A stretch of DNA of 64,000 nucleotides. Source: Neodontobutis hainanensis. Taxonomy: Eukaryota; Chordata; Actinopteri; Gobiiformes; Odontobutidae. The stretch's first letter is position 1. Each line of letters begins with the position of its first letter. Below, one piece after another: positions 46,731-58,350 of the stretch. A program made the translations under genes and the position numbers. Under the pieces are notes generated by a model that worked only from the letters and a program-made list of their open reading frames with translations, searched no databases and was not told where the DNA came from. The stretch is from the NCBI GenBank assembly GCA_024349245.1, contig JALDNG010000005.1, forward strand, positions 20,526,501 through 20,590,500, written 5' to 3'.

Positions 46731-47105
46731 GTCTGGAGTTTCCTGTCGTTGCCATGTCTGGAGTTTCCTGTCGTTGCCATGTCTGGAGTTTCCTGTCGTT
46801 GCCATGTCCGGAGTTTCCTGTCGTTGCCATGTCCGGAGTTTCCTGTCCCTGCCATGTCCGGAGTTTCCTGTCCCTGCCATGTCCGGAGTTTCCTGTCCCT
46901 GCCATGTCCGGAGTTTCCTGTCCCTGCCATGTCCGGAGTTTCCTGTCCCTGCCATGTCCGGAGTTTCCTGTCCCTGCCATGTCCGGAGTTTCCTGTCCCT
47001 GCCATGTCCGGAGTTTCCTGTCCCTGCCATGTCCGGAGTTTCCTGTCCCTGCCATGTCCGGAGTTTCCTGTCCCTGCCATGTCCGGAGTTTCCTGTCCCT
47101 ACCTG
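46728..47105. repeat. Minisatellite E: 25-bp unit (CATGTCCGGAGTTTCCTGTC...)
   Basis: About 15 copies. The first have TCTGG and GTCGTTGC, the later ones TCCGG and GTCCCTGC, so the array also changes in blocks. Confidence 0.97.
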
Positions 47106-47204
47106 GTCCTGAGTCCGTCCTTCTGCAAGTCCCGTCCGTGTGTTCCCATCCCGGCACAAAATTTTTTCCCCCCTTGTGCCTGTTCCCGGCATATTCCCCT
47201 TCCA

Positions 47205-47475
47205 CTAGCGCCACGTCCGGCCGACCAGTTCCGAGGGCCGGACGTGCCGCATCTGTAACCCGAGTGCCCGTCCGGCCGACCAGTTCAGAGGGCCGGACCC
47301 GACTCACCAGTGTACCCCGAGCGCCGTCCGGCCGATCAGTATTAGAGGGCCGGACCCGACTCATCAGACTTCCCCCGAGTGTTCCGTCCAGCCAGTAGTT
47401 AGAGGGCTGGATCCAACACCACGTTTCTCCCCTAGCGCCCGTCCGCCAACCAGTGTCCAAGGGCCGGACCCGCCG
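47205..47475. repeat. Array F: five units of 55-60 bp, each a GTCCGGCC / GGCCGGAC hairpin
   Basis: Arms at 47215-47222/47236-47243, 47270-47277/47291-47298, 47326-47333/47348-47355, 47386-47393/47405-47412 (GTCCAGCC with GGCTGGAT) and 47441-47447/47462-47469 (one base lost in the left arm). Loops are about 11-14 nt. Located just upstream of the polypurine tract. Confidence 0.9.
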
Positions 47476-47639
47476 CATCGGTTCCCCAAGCCTTTCCTGA
47501 GTGTGTCCCGTGCCAGTTGTCTAGTGGACTTGTTCCTCCGACTGACCCCCTCCACCCACCCAGGAAATGTCGAAAGAAAGGATTTTTGGGTTATAGGAGT
47601 GTTAGGCCGCCCAGTGGTCGGCCTTTAAGGGGGGGGTAC

Positions 47640-48206
47640 TGTCATGATTCATGTCTGTTTTATATTGTTTCCGGTTTGTATTGTATTCAATGGACTTTAT
47701 TTTGAAATGTCGTGCCATTGTCTGTGTCCATGCTTGACTTCCTGCCTTGTGTTTTTCCCTCCTGTGTGATTACCTGCTCCGCCCTAATATGTTTCACCTG
47801 TCCCTTGTTGTCTGTGTCTATTTATACCTGTTTGTCCTTCCCCTCAGTACCAGGTCATTGTCATTGTCATTGTCTCCGTCTCCGTCTCCGTCTCTGTCTC
47901 TGTCACCGTCACCGTCACCGTCACTGTCACCCGTAAGTTTGGTCTGTGTTCCTTTTGTCGCCACTTGTGAATTTTCTAGTCCGTGTTTTTGGTATTTTCA
48001 TTTTCTCTGGATTTTTGCCTGTGTTTTCGGTTCTGGGAGAATTTTGGTTTTTGGATTTTTGTATGCGTCTGTTTCTCTTTAAAAATAATGGTTTTTGGAT
48101 TTTTGTATGCGTCTGTTTCTCTTTAAAAATAAATTTAGTTTAACGTTCTTGGAGTTTGGGTTGTTTGCATTGGAGTCTTCCTGTTCCTGAGCCCGCGGAC
48201 ATGACA
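47640..48206 (+). repeat. Right LTR, 567 bp
   Basis: Matches the left LTR throughout. The 18-bp length difference is accounted for by the hexanucleotide array (two CTGTCT units and one ACCGTC unit fewer). Confidence 0.95.
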
Positions 48207-48212
48207 GCATGT

Positions 48213-48400
48213 TGCTCACACAAACTTCCCTCCACAATCAATGACATTCATACACCAGAGCTGTGACTCTGGAGGCAAAGGTGGGTAAAATGTCTTGCAA
48301 GTAACAACAGTATAAACTAAGGAAAGCAGTAATTGAACTGCCAACCTTCCAGTTGGAAGGTTATAGGATGACTGCTCTACCACCTGAGCTACTGTACCCC
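48213..48400 (-). mobile_element. tRNA-derived SINE, diverged
   Basis: Minus strand has AGTAGCTCAGGTGGTAGAGC at the head and GTTGGCAGTTCAATTACTGC as a B-box region; the core TACTTGCAAGACATTTTACC is degraded. It starts two bases after the right target duplication of the LTR element. Confidence 0.8.
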
Positions 48401-48404
48401 ATAG

Positions 48405-51400
48405 AGCATTCACAGATTGGTTACCTTGGTTTTGATAATCTTCAGTAAGACAAACTGAGCGGAAACTGTGTTCTGAGCATTTTCTTTTGTAGGTTTGAAC
48501 ATTTTAATAAGCTACAATGACCTATCGACCAAGTGTTTTTACAATAAAAATGCATAAACTTTATATTACACCTTATATAATGAGGTATATATGTAATGTA
48601 ATATTGTATAGGTTGTCCATAAAACAAGAAAACATTTTGAATAGAATCTTATAATTTCAAAGGGGACAACTTACTAATTGTATTTTGATTGTAAGTTTCT
48701 AAGGCAAACGTATCATTCAACTGATTTTTTTGCATGATGAAAAGGAGCATGTGAGAACTATAATGTACTACTGGTACAGGGGGTCATTTCAGTACAAATG
48801 TATATAATTGCGTCCAGCGTAATACAGGATGTCTCTAGGAAAAAAAAAGAAAGACTATTTTGTATCAGTTCGTCTCCTCATCCTGTGGGCACATCATACT
48901 TTCTTAAGAAAATTACACCGAAGACAGAGGGAGTCCCAGAGGTATGACCCCAATTAATCCCGACATCTTCCACGTCTGAATTGGACTCAACCTTTACTGA
49001 CCGCACACTTTCCAAAATCTGTTGTCCATCCTGAGTCGCAGCTCTTCAGGGGTTTCTCTTCACCTCCACGGCTTCAGCTGTCTGTCAGCAGCCACTTCGT
49101 GTATTGATGTTTCAAGGACTTGGTCAATGTGAATGCGCTGACATGTTTGGATTTTTTGTGCTAACTGGACTGCTTATGTCAGGGCACCTTTGTATTCTGA
49201 CAACTGGTGCCATTGATTTGCCTTCACAACTTCTAAGAAGTGTCAAAGTAGGAGCTTGCACACCTCTAAATGCATGCATAAACAAGTTTCCAGTTAACTG
49301 TATATTTAACATGCTGTGTATTAAGAAACCACTATATTTTATTAAAAAGTTAAATGTAACAAGAGTGAGTTTTTTATAGGCAAGAACAACATGTTGGATT
49401 ATACACTGTACTCCAGCTTAATAGCATTAAGGGAGTCTGATCGTATTCCTCATGTTACCGGTTTTCTTCAGCTGCCTCCCATGCTCCAAAAATACGAGTC
49501 TGTGGATTATGTTTTTTATCTTATTTTATCACTGTCAGCAGCCGCTGCCAAGGGGCACCATGTTTTTGATATTGGTGGGGGAAACCACAAATATTGAGAA
49601 CATGCAAAAACCACACAGAAAGGAACCTTCAACTTTCTTGCTGAGAGGCCCCTGGAGAATAAATATGAGAATGAATGGTTGTATGTCAGTGTCAGCCCTG
49701 CCACCAACTGGCCCAGGGTGTAACCCACCGCAGCTGCTGGGATAGGCTCCAGTTACCCGCAACCCCTAACGGGACTAAGTGGAAGAATGAATGAAGAGGT
49801 ATTATCTGCACATACAAAGTGACTCCACAGCACCACTAACTGCACTGATTATTTGCACGAAGTACGCAATGCAGACATCACTGTTATGACTTATTTCTGC
49901 ACTGAATGAATACTACTGAGTTTACTTTACCATATGTAGCTGGACTGGGTTGTAACCGGGTTAGCAATGAGCACACACATGCTGTATCATAGTTGATCAT
50001 GCTGGCTCCTACTGGAGACAGAACCATTCAAAATAAAAAAAAAAATTATGGGATTATGAAAAAAAGAATGTGACCCTAAATCAAAATATGATAAATGGCC
50101 ATGTAATTGTTCAAAACAAAAACGTAAACTATGCTTTAGTCTTTTGGTGAAAACCATCTTATTACCAGAAAACCAATAAGATGTAAAATTACTTTTTTTT
50201 AAGGAGTATTTGTCTATGGTTTAAAACACGTTTTTTAGATGGCCCAGAGTCACTTACATTGACACTCTGGTCTGGCTTTCTGTTCGACAGACTGTGGCTG
50301 CACTAACCAGACTCTAACAAGGTAATGGCTGTTTAAAAACACCTTGAGAATTAACTAAAATGTAACTTAATGACTTAAAGTAATGCTCCAGTAGCATTTA
50401 TTCTAGGTTTTTTATGGCCCTTCTTGGTTTTATTATATATAGGAGCATTTGCCTCTTAACAAAAGAAATATTATTTTCTTGGATAAAACCATTAGCATTT
50501 ATCACATCTTCCTAATTTTGTGAAGTGCCCAGAAAGAGGATGTTTTTAATTCCTCCTCTTTATGCGCTTGCTACAGTTCAACACACAGGTTCCGGCGCTA
50601 ACTAGAATTAATGTTCACATTTCTGGCTCCAAGGCTCTCTTGTACCAGGCGTCTCCATCTGTACTTTTTAGAACAGGCTCTAAAAGGCATCTGTGACTGG
50701 CACGTTCGGTGCTTGGGTAACTGAAACATCAATCAGAGGCTGAGCTGTGGAGGGAGAGTCAGAAATGTAGAGGGCAGTGTTACATCCATACATCCATGCG
50801 TGTCTTATACTACATTCCATACATACTTCAATAGAGTCCGTTGTATATGATTCATGAGTTTCTTTGTGGTTGATTTCAGATGGAAATGCCACAAAGCCTC
50901 CCTGAGTGTGTGATTGACACATGTTCTTTGGAGGCCTCTGTCTCCAGAGAGTGACTGCTCAGTGGTCAGGAGAGCTCAGTAATGCGACATGATGATGATA
51001 GATGACGCCGATGGGACGGGCCTACCTTCTGGATCGAACGTACAGAAATGTGACATTGAAAAATAGCTTGACAGAAAAGTTTCATTTGATTGAACGCTCC
51101 GGGATTAGGCTCATCATCCCTCTCCTGGGGAGTGGCTTGAATAGTACAACATGAGCTTCCACACAAGAGTGGAATGGCAAATTGGAGATTTAGTTTGCAA
51201 AATGCTCAAAAGGCTGACCATGTCTTATTAGAATGCAGTGACCATACACTGGCTGTCTGCTTATGCATTTCTTTCAAAAGTAAATGTTCAGAGGCTATTC
51301 TTCAATTCACATTGCACAGCTGAAAAAAAAAACAAACGTAATGCATGAACATTGTGCAAAATAAATGTCAGTTGTGTTACAGGAGAGCACATTCAAGTAA

Positions 51401-51478
51401 GAGTTTTAGAGACAATTCTTGGGGCGGACAGTATATATATATATCTACGTATAGTGTGGCTTTGGCTCTACATTATGA
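48405..51478. other. Intergenic DNA with one repeat fragment
   Basis: 49,685-49,795 carries GCTGGGATAGGCTCCAGTTA, a motif of a very common fish dispersed repeat, ending in GAATGAATGAAG. Small open frames (for example 49,104-49,379, 91 aa) have no recognised domain. 50,570-51,180 is more mixed in composition but shows no exon signals that I trust. Confidence 0.5.
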
Positions 51479-51597
51479 TAAACAGTTGAGCTCATAAGTT
51501 GCACATACCCTAGCAGAATTTGTGATTTTTTTTTTTGCAATTTTTCAGAGAATATCAATGATAACACAAAAAAAACTTTTTTTTCACTCATAGCTAG

Positions 51598-53394
51598 TCA
51601 AATCAAATTCATTTCTATAGCACATTTACAGATGGCTGAGCCACACCAAAGTGCTTCACAATAAAGTGCAAAAATAATATATTAATAGATTAAAATACGA
51701 CACAATGGGCAACAATACAATTACTGCAGGAGTTAAAATAATATAAAAGAACATTTGAAAAGTAGCCAGGGGTCACTGTATACTGGGACATTAAAAGAGA
51801 CTCTAATCAAAGGCTAGAGAAAAGAGGTGAGTCTTCAAAAGAGACTTAAAAATGTTTAGAGACTGGGCTGCAATGATGTGGAGAGGGAGGCAGTTCCAGA
51901 GTCTGGGGGCTGCTACTGCAAAGGCTCTGTCCCCTTTGGTTTTTAGCCTGGACCTGGGCACTTCCAACAGCAGTAGGTCAGCTGACCGTAGTGCTCTGAC
52001 AGGGATGTGGTGGTGGAGAAGATCAGATTGGTATGTGGGGGCCGCACCATGGAGGGATTTATAGAGTGTCAGTAGAAGTTTGAAATCAACGCGGTATGGC
52101 TGAGTTCTGAACCAACTGCAGACGGCGGAGCTGGGAAAGGTTAATGCCAGTGTATAGAGAGTTGCAATAGTCCAGTTGAGAGGAAATGAAAGCGTGGATA
52201 ACTCTCTCTAGATCACTCTTTGGCAGGTAGGCTTTGGTCTTAGCTATATGTCTCAAGTGAAAAAAAGCTTTTCCTGACTACTGCACTGACCTGCTGCTCA
52301 AACTTGAGGGCTCTGTCAAAGATCACCCCCAGATTTCTGACAGAGGGCCTGACATTAGATGCGAGAGGACCCAGGGCATCGGTGGAGAAGGCCGAGGAAG
52401 TTTTGCCAAAAATAATTATTTCAGTCTTACCCGGATTGAGGTTGAGGAAGTTTGAACCCAACCAAGCCTTTATGTCAGACAGACAGTCAAGCAAAGAATG
52501 GAGTGCAGCCTGTCCACCAGCCTTTAGGGGGAGATACAGCTGGACATCATCAGCATAGCAGTGGAAGGAGATGTTGTGTTTAACCAGAATATCCCCTAGA
52601 GGTAAAATATACAACAAAAATAGGATAGGGCCTAGTATAGAGCCTTGAGGGACCCCACAGGAGAGTGTGGCAACAGAAGATGTGAATTCTCCTAAATGGA
52701 CACAGAATTTCCTGTCGGCCAAGTAGGACTGGAAAAACTTCAGGGCAGTGCCTTTGATGCCTACGCGATGCTCAAGCTGTGACAGCAGAATCCTGTGATC
52801 CACCATGTTAAAGGCTGCTGTGAGATCTAGAAGTACTAGGATCACCAGGCTGCCCATGTCAGCAGCTAGGAGCAGGTCGTTAAGCACTCTCAGGAGAGCA
52901 GTCTCAGTGCTGTGGGCTGTTCTAAAGCCGGACTGGAATTTTTCGTAGATGTTGTTATGAGATAAAAAGGAGTGGAGCTGGACATAAACTTCTCAATCCA
53001 GGACTTTAGACAGAAAGGGCAGTTTAGAGTTAGGCCTAAAGTTTGAGAGGATAGAGGGGTCAAGGTTTGGTTTCTTTAGTAGAGGCTGCACCAAGGCATG
53101 CTTGAATGCATCCAGGACGCACCCAGAAGAGAGAATGGTATTGATCAACAGTAGAAGAGCGGGAGCAACTGTATCAAGAACTATAGCATCCTTGAGTAGA
53201 CGGGAGTACAGACAATCGGAAGGACAGTTTGAGTGCTGCAGATGTCTGACTGCATCAGAAAGGGAGGATAGAGTAATGGGCTCAAACTGCATGAGGACAG
53301 TCAGCTGGGGGAGGGGTGGGGGTGGAGGTATCAGAAGGCCTGAGAGCAGCAATCTTCTCAATGAAGAATGAGCTAGTGGTAAAAAGAAATCCAA
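51598..53394 (-). mobile_element. L2-like LINE, 5' truncated, inside Tc1 copy 3
   Basis: Minus frames give LLLINTILSSGCVLDAFKHA (53,394-52,993) and then a nearly intact RT domain (52,887-52,240): DLTAAFNMVDHRILL with the first catalytic Asp, SCGVPQGSILGPILF, and CYADDVQLYL with the YADD box, followed by LNPGKTEIIIF. This order and wording are those of L2/Maui-type elements. The 3' tail is ATAGAAATGAATTTGATTTG. At least one frame break lies between the two pieces, and the endonuclease part is missing. Confidence 0.92.
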
Positions 53395-53454
53395 GGAATA
53401 GAAAATGCCAATCAGCAGTGTTCAAACTCTAATTAAGTGGAAAATGAGGAATTA

Positions 53455-53640
53455 TATTTATTAATTTAGCTGACACTTTTATCCAAAGTAACTTACATTG
53501 AGCTTCTAATTACCAGTGTTACAGCCACTGCAAGGTGGGTTAAGAGTCTTGCTTAAAGACTCAACGACAATATGAACTGTGGAATCGAACCACCTACCTT
53601 CCGGGTTAAAGGACGACCACTCTTCCACTGAGCCACTGCA
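53455..53640 (-). mobile_element. tRNA-derived SINE inside Tc1 copy 3
   Basis: Minus strand: TGCAGTGGCTCAGTGGAAGA head, GGTGGTTCGATTCC B-box, TCTTTAAGCAAGACTCTTAA core, and a tail with TTACTTTGGATAAAAGTGTC. Confidence 0.88.
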
Positions 53641-54465
53641 TTATGTTGAAACCAAACCAAGGTCAGGTAGACCAACAGAAAATGTCAGCCACAACTGCCA
53701 GGAAAATTGTTTATGATGCAAAGAAAACCCCACAAATAACTGAAATACTGGATACAGGCTGTTTCAAGATTCACAATAAGGAGGCACCTGAAGAAAAATG
53801 GGCTGCATAGTCAAGCTGCCAGAAAAAAGCCATTACAACGCAAATGGCACAAAATATCCCGCTTACAATACACCAAACAGCACAGACACAAGCCTCAAAA
53901 CTTTTGCAATAAAGTCATTTGGAGTGATGAGACCAAATTTTAACTTTTTGGTCATAAGCATAAATGTTACATTTGTCGAGAAGTCAACAAGGCCTATTAC
54001 GAAAGGTACACCATTCTTACTGTGAAACATGGAGGTGGATCTCTGATGTTTTGGGGATGTGTGAGATACAAAGGCACAGAAAAAGATGAATGCAGCATGT
54101 TATGACAAAATAATGATGGGAAATTTGTACTCATCAGCCTGTAAGCTGTGCATGGGACATACTTGGACGTTCTGATATGACAACAATCCAAAGCCCAAGG
54201 CCAAGTTAAACTGTCATTGGCTACAGCAGCGTAAAGTGAAGGTTCTGGACTGAGCATCTCAGTCTCCTGACCTCAATATCTCTGAGCCACTCTGGGAGAT
54301 CTCAAACATGCAGTTCATGCAAGACAACCCAAGGAACTGGAGGGTTTTTGCCAAGCAGAATGGGCAGCTTTTCCATTTGAGAAAAATAAAGAGCCTCATC
54401 CACAACTACCACAAAAGACTTCAAGCTGTCATCGATGTTAAAGGTTACAATACACGGTATTATTA
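53641..54465 (+). pseudogene. Tc1 transposase relic (copy 3)
   Basis: Resumes after the SINE with GTCAGCCACAACTGCCAGGA and retains KHGGGSLMFWGCVRYK-type sequence (about 54,027) and the DDE C-terminal region around 54,255-54,300, but with many frameshifts. Ends near VKGYNTRYY at about 54,462. Confidence 0.85.
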
Positions 54466-54639
54466 ATAACCGGGTATGTAACCCTTTGATCAGGGTTATT
54501 TTGGTAGTTTCTGTTGTCATTATGATTTCAAAAGACACAATTGTTTGACAATAAATGTCTTCACCCAACCACTAACTGTGGTTAGTAAGTGAAATAAAAG
54601 GAGCACAAAACTTTGGAGCACAACTGTATTTGGTATGAG

Positions 54640-55070
54640 CCCTGCAGCATGAGTGTAGACATAAAATTGAGTGTAGGCATAAAATCTCAGAAAAAGGCTG
54701 ATGAGCATGTTTCAAACCCAGCAGAGTGGGAATGACAGTGGACCATGAGCTTCCCGGCTTTATTTGTCTGAAACCAGTTTATCATAATCAGACCAGTGAA
54801 ACCAGATATACACTGTGCACTGTCTATCGTGTAAGACGATTCTATGACAATTAAACATCAAACGTGGCCTGGACTCACCCTCACAATCTTTATTAAAGGC
54901 TGCTGGAAACTTGGGGTAACTTCAACAGGAAGAATCAGTTAAAGTTAGAAGAACATAAAATCCAAACTGCTGTAAAGTGCGTGTTGCATTTTGCATCAGT
55001 TCAAGAAAAATGTTTATTAGGAAGAATTTGAGCAAGACAGCTAGACTGGACAGATTAAAAACTAAAGAGG
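54640..55070. other. Intergenic DNA
   Basis: A 17-bp direct repeat, TGAGTGTAGxCATAAAAT, occurs at 54,648 and 54,669. Otherwise unassigned. Confidence 0.5.
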
Positions 55071-55071
55071 A

Positions 55072-55072
<1 letters not shown>

Positions 55073-55126
<54 letters not shown>
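55073..55126. repeat. (AAT)n microsatellite
   Basis: About 17 uninterrupted units, at the 3' end of the neighbouring LINE relic. Confidence 0.96.
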
Positions 55127-55128
<2 letters not shown>

Positions 55129-56010
55129 ACTGTATTTATAAAACCCCTTTCATACAGGTTAAGCAAGTCAAAGTGCTTTCCATAAGCAGAAGACTAAGAT
55201 AATTGAAACAGCATGCAAAAAATAACAATACAAACAATACAGATAATAAAACCACACACAAAATAAGAGCCAGTTAAGAGCATTGAAGTACTTATGGAGC
55301 ATAAAATAAATAAAGACTGTTTAGGGCTTAAACTAATTTAAGCCAATTTAGTTTTTGAGTGTAGTTTTAAATGTGTATGAGTGCTTTCTTTTACAAAGGG
55401 CAGTGTGTTGCATAGTGTAGGAGTGCAAGTCCTAAAAGCAGCATCACCAATCTTTTTGGTGATGCATTGTTCTTGGTGGGTCATAATAATTTAGAATGTT
55501 GGTGACTTGTGCTAAATTTTGTTGGTGGAGGAAAGCGGTATTAGAGACCCTGTTTATATGAGCATTGAAGTGTAAATCAGAGTCAAGCACTTCTCCAAGA
55601 CTGGTGACATTGTTTTAAGTCCCCATGGTTTTCAGGTATTTTTTCTTTATTTGTTTTTGATCCAGCTAGTAAAACATCTGTTTCGTCTTCATTTAGCTTT
55701 AGAAAATTAGCGCTAATCTGTTAATGGCTAGAAGACAGCTTGTAATGAATGAGACAGCTTCTTATACATATGGCTCAGTGGCAATATATAGTTGTGTGTT
55801 ATCAGCATAACTGTGGAAACACACATTGTGCACTCTGATAATAAGGCCGAGTGGCAACATATAGAAGAAAAAAGTAATGGGGCCAGACAGCTGCCCTGTG
55901 GCAGGCCGTAAACAATCTTTCTCTCTATTGAGACACGATTCCCAAACGTGACACAGAACTTTCTGCCTCGGATGTAGGAAGTCAGCCACTTTAGAATATA
56001 TTTTTACCAA
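55127..56010 (-). mobile_element. Second L2-like LINE relic
   Basis: The minus frame at 56,010-55,762 reads SGPITFFFYMLPLGLIIRVH and CFHSYADNTQLYI, an RT palm in which YADD has become YADN. The remaining 600 bp towards the 3' end is broken by stops. The 3' tail (AAAGGGGTTTTATAAATACA) joins an AAT microsatellite, as is usual for this group. Confidence 0.85.
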
Positions 56011-58350
56011 GAGCAGTGGTGTTCCAGTTCCATAAGATAATAGATCAAAAGTGCTGTGCAGAGGCTGGTAAACACTTCATTGACAGAAAGAGCCGAATAA
56101 TTACACCTGCTGTCCAAACAACAAACAGACAGTGAAACAGGTCTGACACATTTCACACTTAATGTCTGGGCTGGTTCTGTGACTTCCCACTTACTTTTCA
56201 TAATAAAGTAAAGATAATTTCCCCTAGTCTTGGCAGTCATGATACCACTTGTTCACATGTCAAGAAAATTCCCTTTTGGCCCATTGGCCTCTTCTGATGC
56301 CAAAGTTTTTTTCACCCACACAAGTCAATTTTTTTCTCCCATCCAAAGGCAAAATGTACTAATTACATTAAAAGTCATTAGAATATTTCCAATTCCAGTT
56401 ACTGATCTGATGGTGCACTTTGCCATTGTATGTTAATAGTTAATCTGCAAATTCTTAATTACTCAGAAACTTGGATAACTGACTGATAACATTGTGTCAC
56501 TAAATAAAATAGATATAAACCCACTCTTTTGGCAGTATTTGCATATAGTACACTTGAAGGACAGTGTAAGACTACATGAATACATTGACAACATTTTTCA
56601 GTGTTACACTTCATGTTCAGTTTCTCTGTTTTATCTTATATGTATTTATTTATTTTATCTTATGTACATATATTTTAAAAAGTAAAGCTAAAAAGAAAAT
56701 ATACCATGGGTTTATTATTTATCAAAAAATTTCAAAGGTCAGTGTTCACACAGGAAAAACTAAAGCAAAACTATAAAGTTAAAACATGGAAATACTGGTA
56801 TGAAAAAAAACTATGCAAAGGAGTCTAACTCAATTATCTGTGAAGGCCACCTCTGTGCTCAACATCTTTATTTCACTCTCATACTAACAATGTAAATTTC
56901 CTTCCTCTTGCATAAAGTAAGTTTAGGAATAACAGAGAATGTGTGCGACTGGCCTCATTATGTCATTAAAACCACACCGTCTGAGCGCTCCTTTGGCGTT
57001 CTCCAGGGCATTTATGTGTTTTACCGGTGTTTCTCTCTTTGCATCCTCACTCTGGGAATTATCACTTTGGTTTGTGCGCATCACAGCCTATTGTCAGATG
57101 CACGACCGGGGAGCCGTCACACCCTCGCAGTCCGCCTGTCCTCCGCATGAGAGGCAAACTGCGACCGAGGCAAAAGCAGGAGGCAATTTCTGGAATGTGG
57201 CTCTCAGAAGAAATATACACTTGCGCGTCTTGTAACAAGGCAGTTTTATTCACCTTAACACCTTGGCGAGAGCCTTGTCATGCAATGTTGCTGAGGCATG
57301 TGTTTCCTCGCCTTGGGATTGCATTAAGAGCTGTTGCGGGCCATGTTTACCCTTTGCCTTTGAGGATGCCTCGTAGGTGGTGTCTGCAGCTCTCGTGGCA
57401 ATACACGAGAGGTGGAAGGAGGGCTGCCAGAGTGCCTGTCTGAATAAAAAAGCAGGCGACTAAGGTTTATAAATTTTACAAATAAAATCGACAGCAGGCA
57501 CCTTACTGAAGCATGACTTGAATGTTTAAAAAGTGGCAGCGTTTTTGCGAGAGTCTATAGGAAAATCTGCGGCTCTATACCTCTCGCTCCTCACTACCGA
57601 AATATAAATATGAAAGTGGCAGGCCCCCACGGGGAGGCACTCTGAGGAATGACATGAGGCTGTTGTAGTTTGTGTTGGAGGTGCACGCTGAGGAGGAAGG
57701 TGCACTAACAGTAACAAAGGATAAGGGTATGCAGATTTTTGGGGGATTTATTCTGTTAACGCTAACCTTAGGTTGACTTCAGCAAAAAATGCTCTTCAGA
57801 GGATATTTACAGAGCAACACAAACTTAATAATAATAATACTTTTTTTTCTTTTTGCACTTTACATTTGTAACAAATCTCAAAGTGATAGCGATTTAGATA
57901 AATATAAAATTGTAAAACAATAATAAATCCAATCGTTAAAAGTCATATGTTCTCCCGATGAGCTTGAGGTGCCCTCAAATGGTCATGTAGGGCATTCCTA
58001 ATCCAAGAAATCCAAGAAGCTGCAGAACAGAAAGTTTCCACCCATAGTGCTGAGCTTAGTCTTGGGAGGATAGAGGCAGTTTGAGTTTGTTGAACAGATT
58101 GATAGAGTTGTAGTTGAAGGTGTAAGTAGTTCTTTCAGATAGGGGGGAGCATTTTCATAAATGCACTGGTGGGTTAGAAGGGAAACCTTGCTTGACTGCT
58201 AATGGTAAAAGGGAAATTGCCGAAGAATCACAAAGTAATAAATCTTTGGTCTAAAGAAGTAGTTTGATTCCCTTTATGCTTTTTTTGCTTTTACTTGCTA
58301 TATCTTATTTCAACATTAAAACAGCAAGGCCTAACATTGGTTTCTTTTCT
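56011..58350. other. Intergenic DNA with a GC-richer unique block
   Basis: 56,930-57,720 is notably less AT-rich and more complex than its surroundings and lacks repeat signatures. Open frames in it (up to 138 aa at 57,027-57,443) differ in the three frames and show no domain. The rest is ordinary intergenic sequence. Confidence 0.5.

Larger units (their letters stand above)
43477..48206 (+). mobile_element. Non-autonomous LTR retrotransposon built of minisatellites (4.73 kb)
   Basis: Two near-identical direct repeats (43,477-44,061 and 47,640-48,206) begin TGTCATGATTCATG and end CGCGGACATGACA. They are flanked by the 5-bp duplication GCATG, and a polypurine tract AAGGGGGGGG sits at 47,627-47,636 just before the right LTR. 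This is complete LTR-retrotransposon architecture; 5-bp duplications and the tract context fit Ty3/gypsy. No gag, protease, RT, integrase or env motif is found. The interior is a chain of tandem arrays (see separate entries) plus a short leader GAATGACCTGGTCCGAACTG. Mobilisation would have to come from a relative with pol. Confidence 0.9.
51483..54626 (+). mobile_element. Tc1/mariner transposon, copy 3, interrupted by an L2-like LINE and a SINE
   Basis: The left end CAGTTGAGCTCATAAGTT and right end GAGCACAACTG frame 3.1 kb. The Tc1 text breaks at about 51,597 (CACTCATAGCTAGT), an L2-like LINE follows to about 53,386, Tc1 resumes with ATGCCAATCAGCAGTGTTC, is split again by a SINE (53,455-53,640) and continues to the right end. 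About 350-450 bp of Tc1 present in copy 1 is missing at the LINE insertion. Confidence 0.85.

Noticed and set aside
46190..47105. CRISPR-like arrays (regular 25- and 34-bp repeats)
   Set aside because: The units are contiguous with no unique spacers, there are no cas genes, and the context is a vertebrate genome.
44064..47478. Many long ORFs (100-408 aa) on both strands
   Set aside because: All lie in tandem arrays whose units lack stops. They overlap in several frames and show slipping between frames, so they are by-products of repeat structure.
52304..53371. Plus-strand ORFs of 84 and 89 aa
   Set aside because: They are antisense to the L2-like reverse transcriptase.
57027..57443. 138-aa ORF
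   Set aside because: Three frames are partly open in this GC-richer block, no domain is recognised, and no splice or start context sets one frame apart.
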